Notes: a model not told the origin generated them from the sequence alone. A DNA stretch of 64,000 nt from Nitrobacter vulgaris (GCF_002028545.1 NZ_MWPQ01000058.1:1-64000), one strand, 5' to 3'. Positions 1 to 9,492 are shown, counted from the stretch's first letter. Program-made: numbers and translations.

Positions 1-87
1 CGTCGCATCGCCACCAGATACGACCGTCTCGCAATCAATTTTCTCGCAGCCGTCTGCATCGCAGCGGCTGTCAGTTACTGGTTATGA
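1..87 (+). CDS. IS5-family transposase, C-terminal end (partial)
   Basis: The frame from the first base encodes 28 residues ending in a TGA stop. The tail has the pattern ATRYDRLA..NFLAAVC..AAAVSYWL, which is the usual C-terminus of IS5-family (IS427-group) DDE transposases. The catalytic part lies outside the window, so intactness cannot be judged. The gene runs opposite to the kinase gene it has interrupted. Confidence 0.75.
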   Translation, partial: RRIATRYDRLAINFLAAVCIAAAVSYWL

Positions 88-97
88 GTCCAGACCC
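1..97 (+). mobile_element. Right end of an IS5-family insertion sequence
   Basis: The window opens inside an insertion sequence. The last codons of a transposase are followed within about ten bases by GAGTCCAGACCC, which I take as the right terminal inverted repeat. The next two bases are TA (98-99), the target duplication typical of the IS427/IS1031 group of IS5. Beyond this point the sequence is the coding region of a histidine kinase on the other strand, so the element sits inside that gene. The left part of the IS lies outside the window, and the exact terminus is inferred without the other end. Confidence 0.75.
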
Positions 98-1657
98 TAA
101 ATCCTCGGGCGACAGGCCGGCGCCCTCGTCCGTGACGCGGATGATTGTGTGGTCCGCATCCTGGCCGACCAGAAGCGTGATCCTGCCTCCCACCGGGCTG
201 TACTTGATGGCGTTGCTGACAAGATTGTCGATCGCCTCGCGCATCCGGTCCTGGTCGCAGATCGTGACGTGTCCGGTAGGCGCCGACACGGCGATGGTTT
301 GCTGCTTGTTAACCGCTGATAGCTGATTGGCCTCGGAGACCTCGGCGACCAGCGCCGCGATATCGACCGGCTCGCGCTTTATAGTGATATCGAAAGCATC
401 GGCCATGGCGTCTGAAATCAGGTGATCGACCATCGTAATCAGGCGCTTGGTGGCGTCGCGAATGTGATCGACCTGCACGGTGACGGTGTCACCGTACGAG
501 CCTGCGCTGACAAGTTCGGCGAGCATTTCGGTCCGCCCCAGGATGACCCCGAGAGGATTCTTCAGGTCGTGCGCCACCGTTCCCAGAATCTCATTCTTGA
601 ACCCGTTGGCCCGCTGCAACCGCAGCCATTGCGCGGAAAGCCTGCGATTGGCTTGCATCAACGCGCGCGTGCGCTGCGCCACGCGGTCTTCGAGCTGCGC
701 GTTGGCGTCCTGCAATTGCTCATAGAGGATCACGTTGTCGAATGCGATCGACAGCCGGCTGCCGAAGATCTCCACGAGGGACCGATCAGTATCCGATAGA
801 TCGCGCTCGGCCTGTAACAACACCACGACTTCGCGTCCACTGCCGGTGCGGATATAGAGGACCGAACGGTGATCGACGAATTCGTGCTTACGCCGCCTGA
901 AGGCGTCCTCGACCGTCTGCTTGAGATCGGAATCGAGCGATGCCTGGCCGTCGACCCCGCTGAAGCAGCTGTAACAGCCGGACCCCGCAAGAACCGCAAA
1001 GTCATCATCGACCGCGCCGCCGTCGCGCAACACCAGAATGCCCGCACAGTCGATGTTCAAAAGCGACGCGATCTGCGTCAGGACGCCTTCGGCCAACCGC
1101 TGCATCGACTTAAAATCGTAGAGCGTGGAAGCCGCATCGATGATGATCTCGAGGCCGCGACGGGTCTGCACCATCCGTTCGAGCTGCTGATTGCTGCGCA
1201 GCGCCGCGGTCAAGGAGGTGAACAGTTTGTCGGCGGTGAGTTCCGTTTTGGCCTTGTAATCGTTGATGTCGTAGTCGACAATAACGCTGCGCTCCGGCGC
1301 TTGTCCCGGTTGCCCGGTGCGCAGGATGATGCGCACGGTTTCGTTCCGCAGCTCGTTACGGATGAATTCGACGAGATCGAGGCCGGCTTCGTCGGTCTCC
1401 ATGATCACATCGAGGAGCACCGCGGCGATGTCAGGGTGCGCGCGCATTAGCTCACGTCCCTCGGCAGCCGAATAGGCCGACAGAATCTCCAGCGTCTGTC
1501 CGTTGAGACTGTAATCGCTCAGCGCAAAGCGCGTGCCTTCATGCACCGCCCGATCGTCGTCGATCACGGCGACCTTCCACTGGCGAACCGTCGACGCCCC
1601 GGGGCGATCAGCTCCAGAATCGTCGATCAGGTCGAGGAGATCATCCTGGTAGGCCAT
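71..1657 (-). pseudogene. Response regulator-DUF3369-histidine kinase, disrupted by IS
   Basis: This is a hybrid signalling protein. An N-terminal receiver domain (about residues 27-150) has DDD near 33-35 and phosphoacceptor Asp83. A DUF3369 domain follows (about 160-310), then a coiled linker and a HisKA domain with AHDLKNP around His363. The ATPase domain retains the N box (DNLVSNAIKYSP) and G1 (DEGAGLSPEDL) but then ends. The last residues, GSGLITSN, are encoded by the IS terminal repeat, so the G2 nucleotide-binding loop is missing and kinase activity should be lost. The receiver part could still be made. The start overlaps the end of the upstream kinase gene by 31 bases, so the pair probably formed one operon. 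Confidence 0.85.
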
Positions 1658-3693
1658 TGTACTGTCCCGCTGTCTGTTTCCGTGCCAGCGCCGGCGCCGG
1701 ATCGCGGCATGATAATGCGAAAAGTCGTTCCTTGTCCCAGCTCTGATTTCACCGTCATCTGACCGCCGAGCTGCTGTATGACAAGATTGTAGACAATGTG
1801 AAGCCCAAGGCCGGTGCCACCCTCGTTGCGGCGTGTGGTAAAGAAGGGATCGAACGCCTGCCGCTGGACGTCCGGTGTCATCCCGATACCATTGTCGGAA
1901 AAAATGATCTCGATGTCATCATTGGCGCGCAGGCTCGCCGCGATGGAAATCGTACCCGATCGCCCATTGGGGAACGCGTGATTGGCAGCGTTGAGAAAAA
2001 GATTAGTCAAAATCTGCCCGTATGAGCCGGGAAACCCATCTATAATCAGACCCTCCGGGACATCGACAGCGATGTTTATCGGAGATCGCTTCAGAACCGG
2101 ACGGAGGCTGGCGACGATCTGGCCGGTGGATTCACTCAAGCTGAACTGGCGGCGCTCAGCGTGAGATCGATCGACGGCAACCTGCTTGAAGGACTGGATC
2201 AGTTCGCCGGCCCGGTGCAGATTTGCAACCAGCTGACGAGCTGCATCGCGACAGGTGCTCACGAATTCCTCAAGCTGCGAACGCTTCAGTGGCGTCTTGG
2301 ATCTCAATTCGGCGTCGAATGTGTCGGCGCGCCAAGCGAAACTCGAAGCAACAGTGAGGCTGATGCCGATCGGATTGTTCACCTCGTGCGCGACGCCCGC
2401 GACCAGCCCCCCGAGCACTGCAAGCCGCTCAGCGTCGATCAGATTGCGCTGCACCGCGTTCAATTCTAGCAAAGCATTTTCGGCCCTCTGCGTCGATGCC
2501 CGCAATTCGTCCTCCGCCGCGCGCTTGGCGATGGCGTTCTTGCGGAACATCTCGACCGCGCGCGCCATAGTGCCGATTTCATCCCGCGCGTCGGTGCCGG
2601 CGACTCTGCGACCGTAGTCGCCGGACATGATCGCGCGCATCGACGTCATGAGCTGCCGCAGGGGCAGACGGATGCTGAGCGCGATGACAACGCCGGCAAT
2701 CACTATGATGGCGAGAAAGATCGCGGCGATCGACAGCATCTTGCGGGAGATGCTTGTGAGAGTGCGGTCAAACGTCAACTGCGCATTCTGCTCCCGCCGA
2801 CGCATCTTGACAGACAAGCCGTCGATCGCAGCGATGGTCTCAGCCTGGCTGGCGTCGATGGAGTTGCGCGAAAGATCAGTTCGCTTGGTGAGCAGATCGG
2901 ACAGGCTCGCGATCCCATCATGCAGCGCAGATGTTCGTGTTTTGAGCCGCTGTAATGCGTCGTGCTGGAGATCGTTCTCGGCAAAATCGATCATCGCCGG
3001 GATCGTGCGCGCGACCGCATCGATATTCTTTCGGACTTCGTCCGCACTGGTTGACGCGGGTGCGAGGTAGTAGGCGTTGGCGTCCACCAGCATCGCCGTG
3101 AATGCCTCGCGTGATTTGCCAAGTGTCGGCCATATCCGCGCGTCGCGGCGACTGGTCGCACCCTCGATGATCGAATAGAGGCCGGCCATGTCCTTGGTAG
3201 GCGTCAGGATTTGGTTCTCATAGGTCTTGGCAATCGTCGTCTGTAATGCGCGCAATTCCCTGAAACCGCTGAGAAAGCGTTCGGTGGCGCGTTCCAGTTC
3301 GTCGACCGTACCCAGCAATATCGGGTCAGTCGAAGCGCGCGCTCTCAAGGTGCCGAGGATGGCCTCGCGCAACAGCAGGATTTCCGCAAACAGATCGGGA
3401 CCGGGCTGATTGACGTAGCGATGGATCAGGTTTTGCAGTCGACCGGTCTCGCTCTCGAGAACCGCAAGGATCTTATCGGAGTTCCTGACCTGACGCACGT
3501 CGTCCCATGCCGACCCCAGGGTCTTGGCACCGCTCCATATCAACAGCGCAAGAACCAGCACGGCCGCAGAATTCAAAGCCGTGATTGAGAAAATGCGCCA
3601 GCGGATCGGAATAGCGCGAACCAGGCCGACGATGCCCGAGCGGCCCTCTTGCTGCTCTTCGGCTATGCCGTTCTGGGTCTCGGCTGGAACCAA
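1627..3693 (-). CDS. Membrane sensor histidine kinase with HAMP domain
   Basis: This is a 688-residue sensor kinase. One membrane segment lies near residues 35-57 and a second near 318-342, enclosing a helical periplasmic sensor of about 260 residues. A HAMP linker, a coiled coil and a HisKA-like box GVAHEVNNP with His436 follow. The ATPase domain is complete, with N box, DNGIGM, FDPFFTTR and GTGLGL. The receiver-kinase gene next to it, now IS-disrupted, is the obvious partner. The start is a TTG preceded by AAGG; no ATG lies near the proper N-terminus. The ligand cannot be predicted. Confidence 0.85.
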   Translation of the reverse strand: MVPAETQNGIAEEQQEGRSGIVGLVRAIPIRWRIFSITALNSAAVLVLALLIWSGAKTLGSAWDDVRQVRNSDKILAVLESETGRLQNLIHRYVNQPGPDLFAEILLLREAILGTLRARASTDPILLGTVDELERATERFLSGFRELRALQTTIAKTYENQILTPTKDMAGLYSIIEGATSRRDARIWPTLGKSREAFTAMLVDANAYYLAPASTSADEVRKNIDAVARTIPAMIDFAENDLQHDALQRLKTRTSALHDGIASLSDLLTKRTDLSRNSIDASQAETIAAIDGLSVKMRRREQNAQLTFDRTLTSISRKMLSIAAIFLAIIVIAGVVIALSIRLPLRQLMTSMRAIMSGDYGRRVAGTDARDEIGTMARAVEMFRKNAIAKRAAEDELRASTQRAENALLELNAVQRNLIDAERLAVLGGLVAGVAHEVNNPIGISLTVASSFAWRADTFDAELRSKTPLKRSQLEEFVSTCRDAARQLVANLHRAGELIQSFKQVAVDRSHAERRQFSLSESTGQIVASLRPVLKRSPINIAVDVPEGLIIDGFPGSYGQILTNLFLNAANHAFPNGRSGTISIAASLRANDDIEIIFSDNGIGMTPDVQRQAFDPFFTTRRNEGGTGLGLHIVYNLVIQQLGGQMTVKSELGQGTTFRIIMPRSGAGAGTETDSGTVQWPTRMISST

Positions 3694-4079
3694 ATGGAGC
3701 TACCTTGCGGATTCGTTCGCTGCGGCTTTCCCGGCGACAATGGCTTCAAACGACAGCCTGGCGACGATTGTCGCGCACGGCACACCGACGCGTGACCCCT
3801 TTGTGAGAGTCATCCATCTCAAGAAAAGGTTCAACGCGAGGAAATACCAATCTGACACTTGATGGACTGGGACGGGCAGGCGCCCCGGTCGTCAATTGCA
3901 GGCCGTGAGGGGTGTCAGGCAATGGCCGCGGAGTTCGGCTCCGCCGGGACAGAGGGCGCACAGGATGCAGGTACGAGCATGGAGACCGCGCTGCTGTTCT
4001 GCATGAGCCGAAATCCCCTTGGATTCCCGGTCGGCGACCTCAGCGTCATCTGTTCGATCATGATCGCAGACCCGAACAC
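3694..4079. other. Intergenic, no gene recognised
   Basis: This 386-base gap lies between the sensor kinase start and the end of phaR. The short open frames in it lack ribosome-binding sites and family features. It should contain the promoter of the kinase operon, but I cannot place it. Confidence 0.5.
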
Positions 4080-4676
4080 CTACTCCTTCTTCGGCTCTTT
4101 CGACATCCGTTCCAGGCGGTCCTGCATCTCCCTCATCTGCTGGCGAAGATCTTCGATATTGTCGCCGGGATCGGGAGTATCGGGCGTTTTCTCCGGCTCG
4201 GGCGCGGCGGTCCCATTGCGCGGCGGCACGAATGGCTTGAACATCGAGAACGTGCGCTCGAAAAGCTCCATGTTGCGGCGGACATGCTCCTCAAGCGGCG
4301 CGAACGGAGTGCCGCTGAAGCTGCTTGTCATCTGCTTGCGAAACTTCTCCTGCTCGCGGGTCAGCATGTCGATCGATCGTTCGAGATACTTCGGCACCAC
4401 CATCTGCATGCTATCTCCGTAGAAACGGATCAGCTGCCGCAGGAAGGTGGTCGGGAGCAGGTTCTGCCCCGTTTTGTTTTCCTGTTCGAAAATGATCTGC
4501 GCCAGCACTGAACGGGTGATGTCGTCTCCAGTCTTTGCATCGAAGACAAGGAAATCCTCGCCCTGCTTGACCATCCCCGCGAGATCTTCGAGCGTCACAT
4601 AGGTGCTGGTGCCGGTATTATAGAGCCGCCGGTTCGCATATTTCTTGATTGTCGTCGGTGTCTCTGATTTCGCCAT
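4080..4676 (-). CDS. phaR: Polyhydroxyalkanoate synthesis repressor PhaR
   Basis: PhaR is a cytoplasmic DNA-binding protein that also binds PHB granules and represses phasin and PHB-cycle genes. This 198-residue protein has the characteristic N-terminal DNA-binding module (KKYANRRLYNT, then STYVTLEDL and FDAKTGDDITR) and the PHB accumulation regulatory region (ILFEQE-like, LLPTTFLRQLIRFYGD). The C-terminus is an acidic, proline-rich and helical tail. I chose the ATG giving MAKSETPT because family similarity starts there; an in-frame extension of 16 residues upstream looks non-coding. It is transcribed divergently from phaA-phaB, the usual arrangement in rhizobia. Confidence 0.93.
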   Translation of the reverse strand: MAKSETPTTIKKYANRRLYNTGTSTYVTLEDLAGMVKQGEDFLVFDAKTGDDITRSVLAQIIFEQENKTGQNLLPTTFLRQLIRFYGDSMQMVVPKYLERSIDMLTREQEKFRKQMTSSFSGTPFAPLEEHVRRNMELFERTFSMFKPFVPPRNGTAAPEPEKTPDTPDPGDNIEDLRQQMREMQDRLERMSKEPKKE

Positions 4677-4993
4677 AGATCCCACACGTCCCTGCCGAGG
4701 ACAAGAAACCCCGCCGGCATCCACGATGGGGTTAACACGTAACGCATTGCAGCAAAGTAAGCACTTTCAGCCCGCTTCGGCTACCGTTTTATAAAAAACA
4801 GTTAATGCCAATGCATAGAAGTGCTCACGATCATGTACGGGTGCAACTTCCAGCCATTGGCATGATTGACACACTCTCGTGAGGTCAACAGGATATATAT
4901 CTGAGTAGATCGCGGACCGCCGGTGCGGCCTGTCATCATCGAATTTCAAGTCACTCAAGCCCCAGCATGTCACTTAAGCTCCAGGAGGTGTCC
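4677..4993. promoter_or_regulatory. Divergent phaR / phaA promoter region
   Basis: This relatively AT-rich 317-base region separates the two divergent pha transcripts and must hold both promoters. A perfect TTGC-A-GCAA palindrome lies at 4747-4755 on the phaR side. TGC-rich inverted repeats are typical PhaR targets, so it may be an autoregulatory operator; this is inference. The phaA ribosome-binding site AGGAGG is at the right end. Confidence 0.45.
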
Positions 4994-6172
4994 ATGTCAG
5001 ACGGTGTCGTCATCGTCAGCGCCGCCCGCACTCCAGTGGGAAGTTTCAACGGCGCGCTTGCCACGACGCCCGCCCACGCCCTCGGTGCTATCGCCATCAA
5101 GGCTGCGCTGGAGCGGGCGGGAATCGAGCCCGGACGGGTCTCCGAAGTCATCATGGGCCAGATTCTGACTGCGGCGCAGGGCCAGAATCCGGCACGTCAG
5201 GCGTCGATCGCCGCTGGCGTTCCGGTGGAAAGCCCGGCCTGGGGCGTCAACCAGCTCTGCGGTTCGGGCCTGCGCACTGTCGCGCTCGGCTATCAGGCCA
5301 TCCTGAACGGGGATTCGGATATCGTCGTCGCGGGCGGACAGGAATCCATGAGCATGGCGCCGCATGCGCAGCACCTGCGCGGCGGCGTGAAGATGGGCGG
5401 CCTTGAACTGATCGACACCATGATCAAGGACGGGCTGTGGGATGCGTTCAACGGCTACCACATGGGCAACACCGCCGAGAACGTCGCCCGTGAGTACCAG
5501 ATCACCCGCCAGCAGCAGGACGAATTTGCCGCCGGCTCGCAGAACAAGGCGGAAGCCGCGCAGAAAGCGGGCCGATTCAAGGACGAGATCGTGCCCGTCA
5601 CCGTCAAGAGCCGCAAAGGCGATGTTGTGGTCGACACGGACGAATATCCGAAGGCTGGCGTGACGGTCGACGCCATCGCCAAACTGCGACCCGCTTTTGA
5701 AAAGGACGGCACTGTGACCGCGGCCAACGCGTCGGGAATCAACGACGGCGCCGCGGCCGTCGTCCTGATGTCGGCCGCGCAGGCGGCGAAAGAGGGCAAG
5801 ACCCCCCTCGCCCGCATCGTCTCCTGGGCCCATGCCGGGGTCGATCCGAAGATCATGGGCACCGGCCCGATTCCGGCCTCCCGTGCCGCGCTGAAAAAAG
5901 CAGGCTGGACGATCGGCGACCTCGACCTGATCGAAGCCAATGAAGCCTTCGCCGCACAGGCCTGCGCCGTCAATAAGGACCTCGGCTGGGATACCTCAAA
6001 GGTCAACGTCAATGGCGGCGCGATCGCCATCGGCCATCCGGTCGGTGCCTCGGGCGCGCGCGTGCTGGTGACCCTGCTGCACGAAATGCAGAAGCGAAAC
6101 GTCAAGAAGGGCCTTGCCACGTTATGCATCGGCGGCGGCATGGGGATCGCCATGTGCGTTGAGCGCGGCTGA
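4994..6172 (+). CDS. phaA: Acetyl-CoA acetyltransferase (beta-ketothiolase) PhaA
   Basis: PhaA condenses two acetyl-CoA into acetoacetyl-CoA, the first step of polyhydroxybutyrate synthesis. The 392-residue length is normal. The nucleophile is Cys89 in NQLCGSG, with His348 in [11 protein letters not shown] and Cys378 in CIGGGMG; these numbers match the classical Zoogloea biosynthetic thiolase. The start is the ATG seven bases after a strong AGGAGG; an ATG nine codons upstream has no such site. phaB follows in the same direction, with a terminator-like hairpin and a dispersed repeat between them. Confidence 0.96.
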   Translation: MSDGVVIVSAARTPVGSFNGALATTPAHALGAIAIKAALERAGIEPGRVSEVIMGQILTAAQGQNPARQASIAAGVPVESPAWGVNQLCGSGLRTVALGYQAILNGDSDIVVAGGQESMSMAPHAQHLRGGVKMGGLELIDTMIKDGLWDAFNGYHMGNTAENVAREYQITRQQQDEFAAGSQNKAEAAQKAGRFKDEIVPVTVKSRKGDVVVDTDEYPKAGVTVDAIAKLRPAFEKDGTVTAANASGINDGAAAVVLMSAAQAAKEGKTPLARIVSWAHAGVDPKIMGTGPIPASRAALKKAGWTIGDLDLIEANEAFAAQACAVNKDLGWDTSKVNVNGGAIAIGHPVGASGARVLVTLLHEMQKRNVKKGLATLCIGGGMGIAMCVERG

Positions 6173-6218
6173 GCGGATGAAGGCGGCGAAAATGGACATT
6201 GAGTCGCGCTGACAACCA

Positions 6219-6247
6219 AATGCTCGGCCTCGTGCCGGGCATTTTTA
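6219..6247 (+). terminator. Rho-independent terminator after phaA
   Basis: An inverted repeat, AATGCTCGGC / GCCGGGCATT, with a five-base loop is followed by a T-run. It lies 46 bases past the phaA stop and before phaB, so phaB may depend partly on read-through or on its own promoter. Confidence 0.65.
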
Positions 6248-6293
6248 TCCGCAAAGCTTTTGTTTCAACGATCAGGATAAATCCGGCTTTCCG

Positions 6294-6350
6294 TAGCGTT
6301 TACGAGCGAAGTGGGTACCGGTTCGCGTCAAGAAGCGCGTCAAAACAAAA
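6294..6350 (-). repeat. Dispersed palindromic repeat, copy 1
   Basis: This copy reads TAGCGTTTACGAGCGAAG, then GGGTACCGGTTCGCG and GCGCGTCAAAACAAAA. It is one of nine related elements in the window, all intergenic. It carries the core but not the second hairpin. Confidence 0.75.
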
Positions 6351-6374
6351 GCTGGAACTCCAGGAGGACGACGC

Positions 6375-7100
6375 ATGGCAAGAGTGGCATTGGTGACGGG
6401 GGGAACGCGAGGCATCGGCGGCGCGATCAGCAGAGCGCTGAAAGCGGCCGGATACAACGTCGCGGCGAGCTACGCCGGCAACGACGCGGCGGCGGAAAAA
6501 TTCAAGGCGGAAACCGGCATTCCCGTTTACAAGTGGGATGTCGCTTCCTTCGATGCCTGTGCTGGCGGCATCAAGCAGGTCGAAGCGGACCTCGGCCCCA
6601 TCGAGGTGCTCGTGAATAATGCCGGCATCACCAAAGACGGCGCCTTCCACAAGATGACGCTCGAGCAGTGGAGCGCCGTCATCAACATCAATCTCGGCTC
6701 GCTGTTCAACATGACGCGCCCGGTGATCGAGGGAATGCGCGCGCGCAAGTTCGGCCGCATCATCAACATCTCTTCGATCAATGGCCAGAAGGGCCAGTTC
6801 GGCCAGGTGAACTATTCGGCGGCGAAGGCCGGAGACATCGGTTTCACCAAGGCGCTGGCGCTGGAGAATGCCAAGAACGGAATCACCGTGAATGCGATCT
6901 GCCCCGGATACATCAACACGGAAATGGTGCAGGCCGTGCCCAAGGACGTCATCGAGAAAAACATCCTGCCGCAGATTCCGGTGACCCGCCTCGGTGAGCC
7001 CGATGAGATCGCGCGCGCGGTGATATTCCTCGCCGCCGACGATGCCGGCTTCATCACGGGATCGACGCTGAGCATCAACGGCGGCCAGTATCAAGCGTAA
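6375..7100 (+). CDS. phaB: Acetoacetyl-CoA reductase PhaB
   Basis: This NADPH-dependent short-chain dehydrogenase reduces acetoacetyl-CoA to (R)-3-hydroxybutyryl-CoA, the monomer for PHB synthase. The 241-residue protein has the cofactor loop TGGTRGIGG (residues 8-16), NNAG (81-84), Ser134 and the Tyr147-x3-Lys151 pair in YSAAK. It ends in the family-typical GSTLSINGGQ. The start follows AGGAGG by eight bases. PHB synthase phaC is not in the window. Confidence 0.95.
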   Translation: MARVALVTGGTRGIGGAISRALKAAGYNVAASYAGNDAAAEKFKAETGIPVYKWDVASFDACAGGIKQVEADLGPIEVLVNNAGITKDGAFHKMTLEQWSAVININLGSLFNMTRPVIEGMRARKFGRIINISSINGQKGQFGQVNYSAAKAGDIGFTKALALENAKNGITVNAICPGYINTEMVQAVPKDVIEKNILPQIPVTRLGEPDEIARAVIFLAADDAGFITGSTLSINGGQYQA

Positions 7101-7165
7101 TGAAGAGTGCATAGGGTGGACATGCCGCTTCTTTCCTTCTCCCAAGAGAGGAGAAGGAAGAAATC

Positions 7166-8032
7166 ATGACCTCCCGGACCGCCACACTCACCGGCCTCGC
7201 CGCCATCCTGATGTGGTCGCTGCTCGCGGTCATGACGGTCGCAACCGGGCACATTCCCGCGTTTCAACTCGCGGCCATGACGTTTGCAATTGGTGGTCTT
7301 GCCGGCTGCACGAGCTGGCTGTTCCGTCCCGAAGGCGTCAGCGCGTTGCGACAGCCGGCGGTTGTATGGCTCGTGGGGGTGGGAGGGCTGTTCGGCTATC
7401 ATGCGTTGTATTTCATCGCGCTGCGACAGGCGCCACCCGCCGAAGCGGGCCTCCTGAATTATCTCTGGCCACTGTTGATCGTGCTGTTCTCCTCGATGCT
7501 GCCAGGCGAGCGGCTGGCGTCACATCATCTGATCGGCGCGATCCTCGGGCTGGCCGGGACGGTTTCGCTGTTTGCGGGCGGTACCTCGATTGTGTTCGAA
7601 CGCGTCCAGATGTCCGGTCTTGCGGCAGCGTTCATGGCGGCGTTTGTCTGGGCAGCGTATTCGGTGCTGTCGCGACGCTTGGCCTCGGTTCCAACCGACG
7701 CGGTCGCGGGCTTTTGCCTGGCGACGGCTGCACTCGCGGCGGTTGCGCATCTGCTCATGGAACAGACGGTGTGGCCGGACAGCGCGGCACAGTGGCTCGC
7801 GATCGCCGCGCTCGGCATCGGTCCAGTCGGCCTTGCCTTCTATGTCTGGGATATCGGCATGAAGCGCGGCGACATTCGCGTGCTCGGCGCCGCCGCCTAT
7901 GCGACGCCGCTACTTTCGACCGCGTTCCTGATACTGGCGGGTTTCGCGAAGCCGACTGCGGCGCTCGCCGTCGCGTCCGTGCTGATCGCGGGCGGCGGGT
8001 TGATCGCGGCAAAGGACATGATCTGGAAATAG
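7166..8032 (+). CDS. EamA-family (DMT) exporter
   Basis: This 288-residue integral membrane protein has ten predicted helices in two EamA halves. It resembles the YddG-type aromatic amino acid exporter group, with FGYHALYFIALRQAPPAEAGLLNYLWPL in the first half and a GPVGLAFYVWD segment in the second. The substrate is not certain. The start has a purine-rich AGGAGAAGGAAG site. Its TAG stop codon lies within a dispersed repeat, so the 3' end of the gene may have been reset by the repeat insertion. Confidence 0.85.
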   Translation: MTSRTATLTGLAAILMWSLLAVMTVATGHIPAFQLAAMTFAIGGLAGCTSWLFRPEGVSALRQPAVVWLVGVGGLFGYHALYFIALRQAPPAEAGLLNYLWPLLIVLFSSMLPGERLASHHLIGAILGLAGTVSLFAGGTSIVFERVQMSGLAAAFMAAFVWAAYSVLSRRLASVPTDAVAGFCLATAALAAVAHLLMEQTVWPDSAAQWLAIAALGIGPVGLAFYVWDIGMKRGDIRVLGAAAYATPLLSTAFLILAGFAKPTAALAVASVLIAGGGLIAAKDMIWK

Positions 8033-8088
8033 CGTTTTCGAGCGAAGCCTATCCTCGGGCTTGACCCGAGGTAGGTACCGGTTCGCTG
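8030..8088 (-). repeat. Dispersed palindromic repeat, copy 2, with hairpin
   Basis: The core TAGCGTTTTCGAGCGAAG and GGTACCGGTTCGC flank an inserted perfect inverted repeat, CCTCGGG / CCCGAGG, at 8053-8071. It sits between two convergent genes, supplies the stop of the EamA gene, and could act as a bidirectional terminator. Confidence 0.75.
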
Positions 8089-8097
8089 CGCCACCGT

Positions 8098-9453
8098 TTA
8101 CGCCCGCAACGCGGCAAAGTGCCCGCGCCGCTGCAGCCAGGCCAGTAGGATCAGGCTTGGTATGGCAGCGGCAACGCAGATCGCAAAGAACAGCGGCCAT
8201 CCCGTCGCCTCGGCGACGAACCCGGCGCTGGCGGACAGATAGGTTCGGCCGACCGCGGCAAGCGCCGTGAGAAGCGCATATTGGGTAGCGGTGTGCAGCG
8301 GATTGCGGCACATCGCCGACAGATAGGCGACGAAGATCACCGTGCCGATGGCGCTGGTGAAATTCTCCGCTGTGATAGCGAGAGCCAGCGCCCATTGATT
8401 GACGCCGACCAGCGCCAGCCATGAGAACGACAGGTTGGCGACCGCCTGCAAAATGCCGCCAACCCATAAGCTTGCCGCCAGCGGGTAGCGCCGCGCCACG
8501 AAGCCGCCGGCAAAACCGCCGATCAGCGTCGCGGCAAGACCGACGCCTTTGACGATGGCGGCGTAGTCGTTGCGGGTGAAGCCAAGATCGATGACGAACG
8601 GTGCGGTCATGGTGCCGGAAAACGCGTCGGTGAACTTGAACAGCACGATGAAGGCGAGCGCGGCGAGAGCGTCCTTGCGGCTCAGGAATTCAGAAAATGC
8701 GCCGACCGCGGCATTCATGACCCGCGCGAAACCGCCCTTAGCCCGCGTCGCCAGTTCGGCGCGCACGGATTGCTCGGGCTCAGTGGCCGCCAGCGCCGTG
8801 ACGGTGCCGATCAGAACCATCGCCGCCATGCTAATGTAGCCCCACGCCCACGCCGAGGCGCGGACCTGGCCTGTCCCTTCGAATGCGCTGACCAGGAAGA
8901 GAGCTCCGGCGGTCGAGACCAACATGCCGATACGATAGGCGGCGACATAACCCGCCATGCCGGCAGCCTGCTCGCTTTCCGGCAGGCTCTCGACCCGAAA
9001 GGCGTCGACCACGATGTCCTGCGTCGCCGACGTCGCCGCCACGAGCACCGCGCCGAGCGCGACAAACCACGGCGCTTTCACTGGATCGGTCGAGGCCAGC
9101 AACAGGATTGCCGCGATCAGAAGCAATTGCGAAAAGACGAGCCAACCGCGACGGCGGCCGAACCGCCGCGTCAGCAGCGGAATATGCAGGGCATCGACCA
9201 ACGGAGCCCACAGAAACTTCAGCGTATAGGGCGTGCCAACGAGAACAAACAGACCGATGTCGTGCAGATCGATGCCGGATTCTTTCATCCAAATCTGCAG
9301 AGTCGAGCCCGACAGCGCCAGCGGCAGGCCGGACGAGAAGCCGAGCATCATGACAATGAGGACGCGCGGTTGCAGATAGACCGCAATGCTCTCGCGCCAA
9401 GACGCGCGGGAGGCAGCCTCGGATACGGTTGGGGCGACGTCCGGAGTGGTCAT
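8098..9453 (-). CDS. ampG: AmpG-family muropeptide permease (MFS)
   Basis: This inner-membrane major facilitator has 451 residues and about twelve helices. It matches the AmpG type, which imports anhydro-muropeptides for cell-wall recycling and can influence beta-lactamase induction. Diagnostic features are GFSSGLPLALSGSTLQIWMKE in helix 1, the loop LKFLWAPLVD, then RRRGWLVFSQ, and the ATQDIVVDAFRVE segment. It starts at an ATG with MTTPDVAP. Its neighbour rmuC is on the same strand 39 bases upstream, so the two may be co-transcribed. Confidence 0.88.
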   Translation of the reverse strand: MTTPDVAPTVSEAASRASWRESIAVYLQPRVLIVMMLGFSSGLPLALSGSTLQIWMKESGIDLHDIGLFVLVGTPYTLKFLWAPLVDALHIPLLTRRFGRRRGWLVFSQLLLIAAILLLASTDPVKAPWFVALGAVLVAATSATQDIVVDAFRVESLPESEQAAGMAGYVAAYRIGMLVSTAGALFLVSAFEGTGQVRASAWAWGYISMAAMVLIGTVTALAATEPEQSVRAELATRAKGGFARVMNAAVGAFSEFLSRKDALAALAFIVLFKFTDAFSGTMTAPFVIDLGFTRNDYAAIVKGVGLAATLIGGFAGGFVARRYPLAASLWVGGILQAVANLSFSWLALVGVNQWALALAITAENFTSAIGTVIFVAYLSAMCRNPLHTATQYALLTALAAVGRTYLSASAGFVAEATGWPLFFAICVAAAIPSLILLAWLQRRGHFAALRA

Positions 9454-9492
9454 GCCGCTGTGCTAGCAGATTCGGCCAGTTCCGCCCTCCTC

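Noticed and set aside
4997-5833. Long minus-strand open frame over phaA
   Set aside because: It is antisense to a thiolase with all catalytic residues, has an Arg/Asp/His-rich composition and no ribosome-binding site. High GC creates such frames.
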